Below the pieces are notes generated by a model, which made no database searches, was not told the DNA's origin, and was given only the letters and a program-made list of their open reading frames with translations. A DNA stretch of 64,000 nucleotides from Holacanthus passer (lineage: Eukaryota > Chordata > Actinopteri > Pomacanthidae). The position numbers were made by a program, and so were the translations under genes. The stretch is taken from positions 1,574,810-1,638,809 of the forward strand of contig JAFREQ010000067.1 in assembly GCA_025331565.1 (NCBI GenBank), in the 5' to 3' direction. Below, in pieces: positions 37,354 to 48,195 of this stretch (positions within the stretch are counted from its first letter, which is position 1; each line of letters opens with the position of its first letter).

Positions 37354-40300
37354 GTGAAGTGCCGTTTTATCTTTTGATAAACTTACTTGCTCTGTATTTA
37401 AAATCAACGTGAACTTGTGGAAATTTAGCACATTACGCAAACAGTGACGTCCTTGAGTTGACAGCTTCTGTTAGCCGAAACTCCCTTTACGAATATTCGA
37501 AATAAGACTAAACCAACGCTGTATTTATTTTTATAATGGTCTGATAGACTTTGACATACATTCATTAAAATTATTGAACCCTTAACTTAAATTCGGCTCT
37601 AAATAACGACACTTGTCCTCCTCTCCAGGTCCTGAGCAGGCAGCTCTGTGTGAGCTCTGCCCTCCACAGAAAGAACCTGGCGGCTGCAGGTCCAGAGAAG
37701 TTCACAGTGGAGTTCATCCAGAAGCAGGTGGAGGAGTTTAACATCGGGAAACGACACCTGGCCAACATGATGGGAGAAGACCCCGAGAACTTCACCCAGG
37801 AGGACATAGATGACACAGTGAAGTTTACTGCACACATGCTGGTCCTGTATTCTCCCTGTGTCTTTCATGCTTCCATTGGCTTTTGCAAACCTGTTTTGCA
37901 GCCCCAATTTTGTCTTCAGTCATAGTGGCTCCTGCATATAATGAGAACTTTTTAATGTCTTATCAACTTATGAAACTGATTTAAAATCAACAGAACAATC
38001 TAAAAAGTCAAGTGAGTTGAAATATTGATGTTTTGCTCAGGATACAAGTTTTAGATGAGGATCTTTTGGGAGAGAACAGCAACCACACATCGTAATAATT
38101 AATTTGTTAATGATACTTGAAGGAATTTCAAGGCAGCGATCTTATGAAAAGCAGTCTGTTTCTTTCAGGTTTGCTGTTTTACATTTTCAGGAAGTGTTGT
38201 TGTGTTTCTAGAAATAGAAACAGGAGGAGATGGAGTTGATTGTTTTATGGCTGTAAGAGGAAGAATGCAGATGTAAAAAAGCAAATAATTATAATTGGTC
38301 TCAGTGAATTGTAGCTTACCTTAATAATGTGTTAAAGTACTCGGTACAAATTCAGCTTTGATTTTGAGGTGTCAAAATGGGCAAAAACTACTAGTTAATA
38401 TCTGTATTTCTTGGATAAGGCTGGTCAATATTTGCATTTCTTACTGAAAATAGTGCCAAACAAACGCACTGTTTACTTCTGTTTGAGTAAATTTGCTACA
38501 ATACACCAGTATTGAGACATGAAGTAACAGATTGTTGGTTTTGGTCTTTTGTTGTCAATAAGATGAAGAATGTTCTGTTAATAGAATTTGTTACTATTAT
38601 TACTATTTTATTGGAAACACACCCAAGTCAATATTTTTTGCTTTATTGTTCATAAAAAGAGCTCCTGAGCAGTTGTTGTTGACACACAGGAGTTTTGGTT
38701 CATATTCATTTACAGATAAAATAATAAATAAACTTCATCACAAACACATATTTACATATTTCATCAGCATTTATCTGTAATAACACTGAGCTTAAAAACC
38801 ACAAGCAGTTAAAGCATTTTAAACATTGATTGGGTTCCATCTTTCACACTGGAGAGGCTTCAAAGCTCTGTGGTCTCTTCACATCATCGTCATCATTATG
38901 AGTATCGGCGCTCCACCGGCAGCAGGCAGGTGGGGCCACCTCTGGCTAATCCACTGCATCAGGGATATTAGCAACGCCCTCAAACACACACCCACACACC
39001 GATTCCACATTTTGGCAACGCGTTAGCCCTCACTGCTTCAGCCATTTAGCTTGATTTCCCACTTTCCCCCTCGCCTGGTCCCCAGTGTCCCTCGCAAATA
39101 AATGAAGAGAGCTGTTGGTGCCAGGCTGTGAAAGCCAAAGCGACGGCGAGCAGCCCAAACTCAGATTTGTGGAGGGAAAGAGGAAAATTTGGGAGGACTG
39201 GAGGGATGTGGGAGAGACGCCTGATAAATCCCTCTGCCCTGATGTGGAGTCCAGACTCTTCAGGTGTGACGGTGATAAAGACCTAGGAAAAGTGAGAAGG
39301 ATGTTTCGAGCCAGGCGGAGAAATTATCACTGGCCTCAGACCCATAAAGACCCATAAATATCTTTGGTATTTATTTGAAAGCAACATTTTTATATGTACA
39401 AAAGCTTTTAAAAATACATCTAAAAAACCTTTTTGTAGCACTCATGGCTACACATCTGCCACCATGTTGCCAGCTTTTTGTTTGAGCCACGATTGGACTT
39501 CAGTCAGTTTCCTCTAGACTGGTGCCGAAACAATTAGTCAATTAATTGATCAGTAGATTGACTTGAAAATTATTTGTTTTGTCTGTAAAATGTCAGAAAA
39601 TAGAGGGGAAAATGCCATTGTGATTTTGCAGAGATCAAATATTTAATTTGTCTCGAAAAAAATTAACACAACTAATTATTTCATTTGTTGATTGAAAGAA
39701 AATTAATTTAAAAAATATCAATTTTAAATATTGGGATTTGCTGCTGATTTGTTATTTTTTCTTATCTCATCCTCATATTTGAGAAGCTGGAACCATCAAA
39801 CATTTGACTTTTTAATTTTTGCTTTTCTGTCTATCATCAAATTGTTTCAGCGCCTCTACAAATTCATTTCTGATTCTTTACAATGTGGTTTTGCTGGTTT
39901 TGAAGTTTCGCAGGCTTTGTCTCTGGTCATGTGAGGCAGATTGATTTTGCCACCAGGCTTGTTCAAAATGTAGCCTGATAGATTTCATCGTTGAAATTAG
40001 TAAAACTTGACTCTCTCCCGTGATGTGGAGGATCAGCTGTCCTGGTGACTGTTGGACTCTTTCTTCCTCCGTCACTCCGTCTTTGCCCCTCGGGGATCTC
40101 TACCATATTGTGCCGAGGCTCAGGGGACACACAGGTGTGTCTTCATCTGTTCCCTGCCTGTCTTTCCCTCTCCCTCTTTTCTCTTGTACCCTTTAACTTG
40201 TTCCCGTCTCACACACCTTTACACACACTTCTCTCGACCGGCCCTTTTCTTCCTGCTTTCCATCGTTTTGACAGCCTTAAAGGCAGCAACCTGCTCTCCC

Positions 40301-40626
40301 CGCACTGCACCTGCTGCCTCGCTAATTGAACCGACGGAGAGGAGGAACAAACGAAAGAGGAAGAGGAGGGATGGTGGGATGGAGGAAGAGAGCGATGAAC
40401 AGACTGTCTTGATGAGTGTGGCGGGGGCCAACACACTTCCTGTCTCCTTCTCTTCTATCACACACACATTTCCAGTGCCATCTGTAGTCCTGCTAATAAC
40501 ACGCACACACAGAGCAGGGGATGAACTTGGAGTGAACTGTTGGACGTCCACAGTGTCCTCTGCTCACTGTCAGCCAAGCCACAAACTTGTGCCTTTTTCT
40601 GCTTGTTTTCTCCTCTAACTCTACAG

Positions 40627-40670
<44 letters not shown>

Positions 40671-43600
40671 ACACATCACGCTCGCCTTTCCTTGAACCCG
40701 CCAGCAGCTTGTGCCTCTTCTTCTGTCACTTTCACTGTCGTCCGTTAGTGTGACCTCTGTTGTTCGGACATGTCAGTGTCGTCATGATCTGCCATCAGTG
40801 CGTCTCTCAAACTGCCATTTCTTCTCCTCTTATTTATTCCATTTTTTTTTCTCCTTCTCTCACCAACAGAGGAGCATAGCTTACCTCTTCCCCTCCGGCC
40901 TGTTTGACAAGAAAGCCCGGCCCCTCATGAAGGTACGTCTGTTAGTTAGACTCTTGGCTGATATTAGAGTTTAAAGGCTGTCGATTATTCCTTTTTATCA
41001 TATAGGTTCATATCAAACTGATGTTATTGGTTTGTGTGACATTTGGTGACTTTCTCTTGTCAAATACTGACGACTATTAAAATCTTTTTTCTTATGTGTG
41101 TATATCTCGATATGCTCAATATATGCAAACTGACATGTTCAAAGTAACAGCATGTGTTTCACTCCATGACATTATCTTTTTGATTTTCAAGGTTAAAGAG
41201 ATTTTTTTACTTGACTTCACACAAAATCTCTGTTTTCATTTTCAGCATCCAGATGAAATATTTCCACAGCAGAGAGGTATTTTTTTTACTATTGTTGTAA
41301 ATGTTTCCAGAATCATGTGTATTGTATAAACCGCTTTACTGATTCTCTGTCCCATCTTTTAAAGCCGTCCAGTGGGGCAAGGACAGGCGGCCGTTCCACT
41401 TCCTGTTTTACACCGGCAAACAGTCCTACTACTCCCTGATACATGTGAGTACCGCAGCCGGCTGTCAGGTTCTTATGTGAGGTGGAGGTAAATCTTCATC
41501 CAGCTCAAATCCCTTGTTCTTCCTCACCTGCCCCCCTGGCTCCTCCTGCGCCCTCGGGTCATATCCTATTCAGACAGAGTGAGTCAAGCTGCGCCGTCCC
41601 TGAGGAGAGGCGACGTCAGATCCTCTTTTCCACACGGAGAGATGCAGCCGAATTGAGCCGGGGTGAAAGAGAGGGGGGATTAGAGGGAGGCGAGAAACAG
41701 GGAGGGGTCAAAGGTAGTCCAGTTTCACATCAGGGCGATCCACTGAGGAACACCTCTGTCTACCTGTGATCCAGAGGTGGTTAATAATTTCGTTACTGAT
41801 TAATTTGTTGATCAATTATTTGATTAATGTAAATATCAAAATTACAATAACATATAAAAATGATGATATAATGAGAGAAATGGAAAGAAAAGTAAGCAGA
41901 TATAATTTGAGCATTATAAGTTGTTTTTACATTTAAAAAATGTCTCTTTAAAACACAAAGAACCAACAGGGGGCACCAAAAACTTGGAGTGGGCCTCTGA
42001 GAACATGATTTTTAATGTTGCTCTTTGAACATATAAATGATAAACTAGGAAACATAAGGAAAATAAGAAAACAAATCACTGGATGGTGTTTTCCTCCAAA
42101 CCACTGAGATCTGCCACCAAAAAGACAAAGGTGAGATAAATAAACGCTGTACATCTGTCTGGGTGACCAGCTTCAGACTCGTGTTTGAGGTGTGGCTCGT
42201 CAGGCTTTGTCCCGCCACGGGGAGCGAGTCTGTCCACAGGGATTTGGAGGGGAGCCGGGTGGGGTGAGAGGAGGAGGAGGAGGAGGAGGGGAGCTGCTGC
42301 ACCATTCAACCCTCTCCTCACCTCTGAGCTCCTCTTTCTTCCTCCATCTTTTGTTGCTTTCAACTGTTCCCTTCCTGCCTGCCGCTGACCTTGTTCAAAG
42401 ACATTTCGCGTGTAAGAGGCGTGTGTCTGTATCTAAAACACAGAGCAAGAGGTGTGATGTCTGAATATTGGTCCAAGCTCACACTTCTTATACACACAGC
42501 ATTGTGCCCTGCGGCCACAATCTGCACCCCCTGCTGTTGCTTTAAATAGGTATGTCAGACATGTCTGAGAGCTCGCGCTGCCTGTCTGCAGCTCTTTCAC
42601 CCTCCTGTTTCTCCTCTTCTTCCACCATTCCTTCCCCATCTTGTGTCCGTTCCAGGATTTTTTTTTTCTTTATCACCAACCGTCTCTCACACACACACAC
42701 ACGCACACATGCACACCTCAGGAGTGTTGCCAGGAGGGGGCAGTGGCGTGTAAAGCAGCCTTCCTGCTCGGCTGCTCTCCTCCGGCTGTCGTTGGGCTCA
42801 GCCAGCGTGGTGCATTAACCTGCTCACTGCTCCGCTGAGCCCTTTATGGCCACAACCCTGGGGGACCTGAAAACACCCCCGACACGCCTTCCTCCCCCCT
42901 CCTCCACTTTAACCCCGTCCCAACCTGCGTACCAAACAAACACCTCTTTAAATGCTCCACTATATTCTCTCATAGCTAAAGCCTCGAGCTAGTGCATTGA
43001 AAGACAACTCATTGAATAGAAGGAGTGGAGGTCTTGCTGTCTGTCTCTGTAACAACCTCGACTTAAACGTATCCAGATACTGGCCTTCTTCCTCTTTCAT
43101 CCGGCCAATCCATGCGAATTATTCCTCACCATTGTAGCGCCCAGTGTTTGCAAACGTGTAACACAACCCCCCTCTCCTCCCCTCCCCTCCAGCCTTCTCT
43201 TTTTTTTCTGATTTTCTATTACACTTTTTTTTTTTTTGCAAAGAAAATTGGTTTTTGCTTGATGTTTGCTTTTTTTCTGTACACCCCCCTCCTCTTCCTC
43301 CTGCACCCCTCTGTCGCTGGTCCGAGTGGCAGCGGATTAGGCACACTCTATCAAGAAGGAATTAAGCAAACATCTGGTGAATAATTGACGGGGAAATGAG
43401 TTCTCACCCAGGCGCTGGGCGGCTGAGGTGGGGGTGTCTGCCTCGGGGACGTGACCGGCATGCCCACCCTCTCCCTCCACCCTCCCGTCTGTCTCCGTCT
43501 GCGCCCATCGCCGTGACTTACTCCCCCTCGGGTTATTCCCAATACGAGAGCGGCCTAATGACGAGTGAGCCCCGAAACTGTCCTGTCATTTATTTAGTTT

Positions 43601-45782
43601 CACGTTGTTGCTCCGGCAGGTTTCCTTCCAGCTTCGCTTCGGGCCAAATACAAGCTCAGGTGCCAGGGTCAATTCAGTCCATAAACTGTGAAGTATAACA
43701 CATGAATGAATGAAGTTTTTGTTAATGTGGCGCTTGTCATCAGTATACAAGACAACACATGGATATGAACAGATCCACAGGACTGCGTATTTATTTTCCA
43801 AACAGTCCTTTAGCAGAAAAATAAAGAACCACCTCACAGTCAAGTCTCCCAACCTTCAGTGTCTACAACTATATTCATCACTCACTGGCCAAGAACAGTT
43901 GACTGTATAATATAGTTTACATACTAATCAAATCATCCGTCCACCCTTAGACAAGGCCATGGTCCAGGAGCTGCAGGAGAGCTGGTTTGAGGAAAAGGAC
44001 ATTTGAGGTGTTCAGTTTAAACCTGAATGTTTTTCTTTACCCTGAATATTTTTGGTGCATTTTAGGAAATAAACGGCAAAATCCTGAACATAGAGAAGCA
44101 CCAAGATCGTCTGAGAGCCAAGGAACTCTTCATCCAGGACGCCAAGAAGATGTGAGTCCAGGAGCTTGTTATTTTACACTTGAGGTTTTTCAGTATGTTA
44201 TTTTGAAAACTCTGCAAAACTCAAGGCTTTGACATTTAATTCCAGTTCTAGTCATCAAAAAGACTGAATCAACTTCAGATAGAGGCCGTTTGACACAAGG
44301 GAAACCCTCGAAAATGACAACAAGCACTGACTGTAAACACGTCTTCTTCAGTACTCACTGATTTTGGACTCGTGTCTCCATCAGCTCTCTCGGCACAAGC
44401 AGGTGGATGACAAAGGAGGAACTGGAAACGCTGCTGGTTGAAACCATCTCCATCTATGATGTAAGAACTACTGCACTCTCATCCTCCTGTTCCACGTTTC
44501 ACTCATACGATGAAACCTACATATATGTAGCAGGTGGAGTTTGGTTGACTTACAGGACACAAATATGCTTTCTTCAGTACAATCGCTTCATCAAGGTGAT
44601 GGACCGCCTGCTGTCCATGTCCTACTGCGCCATGGAGGAGGAGTTTGTCCTGCTTTACCGCCAGCAACTGGAGGCGCAGTCCACGAAGCAAACGGTGCCG
44701 CAGCTGGAGAGGGACGACCGGGGGGTGGCCTTCAGCACCGCAGACGGTAGATTCACACATCAGCTTCTTGAATTCACTTGCTTCTCCGTCTCATGTACAA
44801 GCCAGATTTTTTAGAAAACTGCGTTTGGTTTGATTTATCTCATCCCCACAAATGCTGGTGTCACCTGGGCACTGATGGGAGATGGTTGCGCATGATGTTG
44901 CTCAGCCAGATGTTTGTCTTGTCAGGAGTAGCTCACTTTCTTAGAATCTTATTTTTTGCTTCAGACCTGCTTGAGCTTCTCGAGAGCAAAACACAACTTG
45001 CTCCTCTGAACATAACAAGAAGTTTCAGTTTCATACAACTTATTGGTTGTTGCTCTGACTCTCATTTTTATCTGTTACGCTGAACTTGTTTTCCCCATTT
45101 TAATGTCGGAGATCTGTTAATGTGGTGACATTGCAAAAAAAACACAGTCACACAAAGAGACAACAAACAAATTAAAGAAGAAAATGAAGGTGTTTCTTGC
45201 CCTGTTAAACATTGTGGAGATGTAACTGTTTTCCCAGATCTCAAAAATCTGCAGACCAAAATATTTAGCTTTCATCTCCACCAAGCCAAGAAATTCATCT
45301 TTCAGGAGCAGGGAGGATCTTACATCCTGCTGCACTTTATGAGCAACAAACAGTTCAGCTTCAATGAATCTAAATGTCTGACAAACTTTAACCCATAATT
45401 AATAATAGTAGTATACGATAAGAAAATTGAGATAAAGGTGTGTGTTTCCTCTCAGGTCGGAGGAAGACGTCCACCTCCACCGTGGTTCTTCGAGACTGCG
45501 GCTCTGGACGCATCACCGTCAACAGCCAAGACTACCTGTACTACTTCCCCATCCTACAAGACAGGTAGGAGAGCTGTGTCGGACAAATAAACCTTTTCCA
45601 CACGGCAGGCTGCTTCATTCACAGATACCACTTTTCCTTTAAAATGCAAGACGTGATGCGTTTTACTCCCCCGCTCCAAAAAAAAAAAAAAAAAAATTAA
45701 AAAGCAGCTTCTTCACTCTTCACAGCATCGCCTCGTTTTTTATTTATCTCCTTGTAGTAAGTTAATTACACAGTTGACTGAC

Positions 45783-45814
<32 letters not shown>

Positions 45815-46711
45815 TCCAGAGCTGGTGTTGTCACGCAGTGTGAGGACGGCCTGTAATTGGAGCAGAGAGGTGACAATTGACTTTGTCAGCAGCCATAGGC
45901 CATTCAGCCCGAGACGCCATCCAGAACACACTTTCTCCTCTCTCACACACACACACACGCACACGCTGTCTTATCCCATTCCTGCTGAGTCAGAAGTTAC
46001 TCTGTAATATGTGGTGGTGAGATTGTAAAAGAAAGCTTTTCACAGTGCCGGGATCCTCTATGCTTGTCTGAAAAGTCACCCAAGCAGACATTAAATTAGC
46101 TAAGCCTCCGCCGTTGATACCACTATCTGTTAAATAGCACAGCTCTGCCTATTCAACCACGTTTCATTCTCTCACCTCCTTTTTTTTATTTTTTTTTTAT
46201 TATCTCTCTGTCTTCTCTTTTGACTCCTCGCCCTCCTCTCAGAGAGCAGCTGATGTTCCCGCTGCAGTTCATGGGCTTGCTGGGACGCTTCGACCTGGAG
46301 TGCACGGTGAGCGGCGGCGGACGGTCCAGCCAGGCGGGGGCGCTGCGGCTCGCCATCTCTCGTGCACTGCTCAGCTTCCTGTCTGAGGGAGAGATGGAGA
46401 CCATGAGGCAAGGTGGGTTGTCGAGATTGTCAGCGCCAATATATGCACATATTTAGATGGTGCAGGCAAAATCTCAAAAGGTGTAAAAATATTTGACGTC
46501 ACAAAAAAATAAAAAAAGGGAAACAAAAAAGCTCATTGATTCTAAAAGCAACTCTGTGGTGCATGAATTCTTCATCTTTCAATTTCATTTGTCTCTTTTA
46601 TTTCCATTTTCCCCTCCAGCTGGTCTTCTGACCCCTGACCCGAGGTTGAGGGAGAGGAAGAAGCCGGGCCAGGAGGGAGCGCGAAAGAAATTCACCTGGA
46701 AGAAACGCTGA
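37255..46711 (+). CDS. mrps9: Mitochondrial small ribosomal subunit protein uS9m (MRPS9), 11 coding exons
   Basis: Spliced CDS: 37255-37353, 37629-37817, 40870-40932, 41246-41276, 41365-41444, 44066-44151, 44385-44460, 44578-44746, 45456-45564, 46243-46412, 46620-46711. This is 1164 nt, 387 residues, close to the mammalian length. All introns are GT-AG and all phases agree. Residues 1-50 are rich in R, S, L and A with no acidic residue, like a mitochondrial targeting peptide. NIGKRHLANMMGEDPE (exon 2), YLFPSGLFDKKARP (exon 3) and FYTGKQSYYSL (exon 5) are vertebrate MRPS9 signatures. The C-terminal uS9 domain (about 265-387) has VSGGGRSSQAGALRLAISRA and ends in the basic tail KKFTWKKR, which in uS9 reaches the ribosomal P site. 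The product acts in the mitoribosome small subunit. The exon 2/3 junction (reading DIDDTRSIAYLF) is the least certain splice. POU3F3-MRPS9 adjacency is also known in mammals. Confidence 0.96.
37629..37817 (+). CDS. mrps9: mrps9 coding exon 2
   Basis: Acceptor CTCTCCAG. Encodes residues 34-96 including FNIGKRHLANMMGEDPENFT. The donor is ACA|GTGAAG. No better donor lies nearby, but this adds two residues relative to the mammalian protein at the junction, so the 3' edge is slightly uncertain. Confidence 0.85.
38860..39360. promoter_or_regulatory. candidate enhancer within mrps9 intron 2
   Basis: Unique block in an otherwise AT-rich intron, with CTGGCTAATCC, CATTTAGCTTGATTTCCC and CAAATAAATGAAGAG motifs. 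A developmental enhancer inside a housekeeping neighbour is a common arrangement (inference). Confidence 0.3.
39515..39860. repeat. dispersed 'ATTAGTC/GATTAATTGATC' repeat in mrps9 intron 2
   Basis: AACAATTAGTCAATTAATTG at the left, TAAAATGTCAGAAAATAG, then TTTGAGAAGCTGGAACCATC and GTTTCAGCGCCTCTACA at the right. I recognise this family as abundant in percomorph genomes. An internal relative in the other orientation is at 48700-48955. Confidence 0.5.
40628..40664. repeat. (CA)n microsatellite in mrps9 intron 2
   Basis: About 18 units, 200 bases upstream of exon 3. Confidence 0.95.
40870..40932 (+). CDS. mrps9: mrps9 coding exon 3
   Basis: Acceptor CACCAACAG, donor AAG|GTACGT. Encodes RSIAYLFPSGLFDKKARPLMK (21 residues, 97-117), phase 0 on both sides. 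Confidence 0.93.
41246..41276 (+). CDS. mrps9: mrps9 coding exon 4
   Basis: A small 31-nt exon between TTTTCAG and GAG|GTATTT. Encodes HPDEIFPQQR plus the first base of an alanine codon (phase 1 out), matching the HPEQIFPRQR block of mammalian MRPS9. Confidence 0.9.
41365..41444 (+). CDS. mrps9: mrps9 coding exon 5
   Basis: Acceptor CTTTTAAAG, donor CAT|GTGAGT. Encodes VQWGKDRRPFHFLFYTGK and QSYYSLIH, ending at residue 154. Confidence 0.93.
42688..42716. repeat. (CA)n microsatellite in mrps9 intron 5
   Basis: Imperfect run with CG and TG interruptions. Confidence 0.85.
43310..43700. promoter_or_regulatory. candidate enhancer within mrps9 intron 5
   Basis: Unique sequence with GGATTAGGC, AAGGAATTAAGC, GTGAATAATTGACGG and a balanced stretch at 43500-43690, following a C/T-rich low-complexity stretch. 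No splice-bounded ORF. Confidence 0.3.
44066..44151 (+). CDS. mrps9: mrps9 coding exon 6
   Basis: Acceptor CATTTTAG, donor AT|GTGAGT. Encodes EINGKILNIEKHQDRLRAKE and onward to an isoleucine codon split over the junction (phase 2 out). Confidence 0.92.
44385..44460 (+). CDS. mrps9: mrps9 coding exon 7
   Basis: Acceptor CTCCATCAG, donor GAT|GTAAGA. Encodes SLGTSRWMTKEELETLLVE through ISIYD; matches the mammalian RWLIKEELEEMLVE block. Confidence 0.93.
44578..44746 (+). CDS. mrps9: mrps9 coding exon 8
   Basis: Acceptor TTCTTCAG, donor GACG|GTAGAT. Encodes YNRFIKVMDRLLSMSYCAME through GVAFSTAD, phase 1 out. Confidence 0.93.
45456..45564 (+). CDS. mrps9: mrps9 coding exon 9
   Basis: Acceptor CCTCTCAG, donor ACAG|GTAGGA. 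Encodes RRKTSTSTVVLRDCGSGRIT and VNSQDYLYYFPILQD, the start of the uS9 core fold; phase 2 out. Confidence 0.93.
45678..45697. repeat. poly(A) run of 20 in mrps9 intron 9
   Basis: Uninterrupted A-run following CCCCGCTCC. Confidence 0.85.
45783..45810. repeat. (TG)n microsatellite in mrps9 intron 9
   Basis: About 14 units; an (AC)n run at 45943-45966 in the same intron is its complement. Confidence 0.9.
45943..45966. repeat. (AC)n microsatellite in mrps9 intron 9
   Basis: About 11 units; with the (TG)n at 45783 it could form an intronic hairpin in the pre-mRNA. Confidence 0.9.
46243..46412 (+). CDS. mrps9: mrps9 coding exon 10
   Basis: Acceptor CCTCTCAG, donor CAAG|GTGGGT. Encodes REQLMFPLQFMGLLGRFDLE and the most conserved uS9 motif VSGGGRSSQAGALRLAISRA; phase 1 out. 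Confidence 0.94.
46620..46711 (+). CDS. mrps9: mrps9 terminal coding exon 11
   Basis: Acceptor CCCCTCCAG. Encodes AGLLTPDPRLRERKKPGQEG ... KKFTWKKR followed by TGA (46709-46711). The tail is nearly identical to the mammalian one. Confidence 0.96.
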
Positions 46712-47010
46712 GGAGGAGAATCACCTGAACTGAAATTCTGAAACACTGAGACTGACTTGTTGTGTTAACGTCCCATCATTTGTTCTCTAGACTCACTTCT
46801 GTCCTCCTCAGTTTATTTAAGCTCTTGGAAGAACAAACAGCCTGAGTCTCTTCTCACAGGCCGCCATGTTTTAAGATGCAGCCCAGCCTCTACAAGCTGC
46901 AGTGAGCTTCTTCAGCCACCAGATGGAAGTGTTTGTCAAGGAATAAAGGAAAATGTTGAATATATTTATCAGAATGTTGAACAATAAATAAGATTTTTTT
47001 CACATAAAAA
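46712..47010 (+). terminator. mrps9 3' UTR and polyadenylation signals
   Basis: AATAAA hexamers lie at 46942-46947 and 46983-46988, each followed by T-rich sequence. A CTCF-like core CCACCAGATGGAAG at 46916-46929 is inside this UTR. Confidence 0.6.
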
Positions 47011-47634
47011 GATTTTTTCTTCTTTTGTCTGTAGTTAGTTGGACGTTTTCTGCACATTTTTCTTTTGTCAACATTTCATAAAATTATGATTCTAATTTAA
47101 ATGACTGATGATCTTTCTTTTCTTTCATTCTAACTCAGATGTACATTGAGTTAGAGTCTTCATTTCTAATGTAGCTGAGTAAAAAAAAAAACAGAAGATC
47201 CCAGACACCAAGAAACACAAATAGAAAGTTTAAAGATTAAAAATAATAAAACCTGAATTAAAATTTAAACAGATGAATTAACTAAAACAAAACAAACAAT
47301 CATTGCTGCTTTGGAGTAAATTTTCCACTTTGTGCTATAACCAGCTTTGGCCACAAGATGTCACCAGACGCGCATAAATGTTGAGCAGGTGAACTGGTTA
47401 CAACACCTTTATCTGTTTACAGCAATTAGATAATCGATTGACTGGATGTTGATTGGTCAGTAAAAATGTCTGGAGCTGTTTATGGGCTTGAAGCAAAGAA
47501 TCATACTGAAAAACTTAATCCTGGTTTTAAAATTTAAAAAGAGTAAAATAAATCTTTAAAGGATATTTTTGCCCATAATTTTGCCTGACAGGTGCAAATC
47601 TACCTGGGATCAGGATTGTGGGTCGTGCACGCTC

Positions 47635-47670
47635 GTGTGTGTGTGTGTTGGTGTGTGTGCATGTGTATGT
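47635..47670. repeat. imperfect (TG)n tract upstream of slain1
   Basis: TG run with TTGG and CATG interruptions about 130 bases before the ATG. Confidence 0.85.
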
Positions 47671-47739
47671 GCAATGGAGGGGTGGAGTCTCCCAGTCCAG
47701 ACAGGCGTACTAGACGCCAGCAGAAAGCAGTCTGAGGGT

Positions 47740-48195
47740 GATCCGGTTCAGCTGGGCCCGCACCTGTCCCGCACCTCTCCTCCACACCGGACCCGGTCCC
47801 GATGGAGGCTGCGGTTCTGAGCCCCTCGGTGCTGCCCGAGGTGGACTGCAACAGCAACAGCCTGAAGGCCGAGCTGGAGGTGAAGAAGCTGCAGGAGCTG
47901 GTCCGGAAGCTGGAGCGGCAGAACGAGCAGCTGCGAACCCGCACGAGCTGTACCGGCGGCCCGCACGCGCCGCCTCCGGCCCCGGCGCTGTGCCTCCCCA
48001 GCCCGGTGCCCCCCTCCTCTGCCAGGCGGCCTTCGGCTCCTTCTCCCCCCCGGAGCCTTTCGACTATTTCCTCCCGCACGCAGCCGGGGATGGAGCCTCC
48101 TCTGCGGGGGAGGAGGACGGATCCGAGCCGTCGGTTCTGGACGAGCTGGAACTTCTGGACCTGAACTGTCTGTCGGAGGAGTCTGATGAAACCTG
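47740..48195 (+). promoter_or_regulatory. CpG-rich 5' end of slain1
   Basis: CpG density rises sharply from about 47740 to 48190 compared with flanking AT-rich sequence, covering the slain1 start codon. A (TG)n tract at 47635-47670 lies just upstream, probably in the 5' flank. No TATA box is evident. Confidence 0.45.
47802..48195 (+). CDS. slain1: slain1 coding exon 1 (frame broken at a C-run)
   Basis: From ATG 47802 the frame reads MEAAVLSPSVLPEVDCNSNS, the coiled coil, then ALCLPSPVPP. After the six-C run at 48009-48014 the SLAIN1-like reading continues one frame over: LLCQAAFGSF, PEPFDYFLPHAAG, VLDELELLDLN, ending ACC TG|GTAACT. The unshifted frame gives an unrelated proline/serine/arginine tail that stops by 48164. 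Confidence 0.85.
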
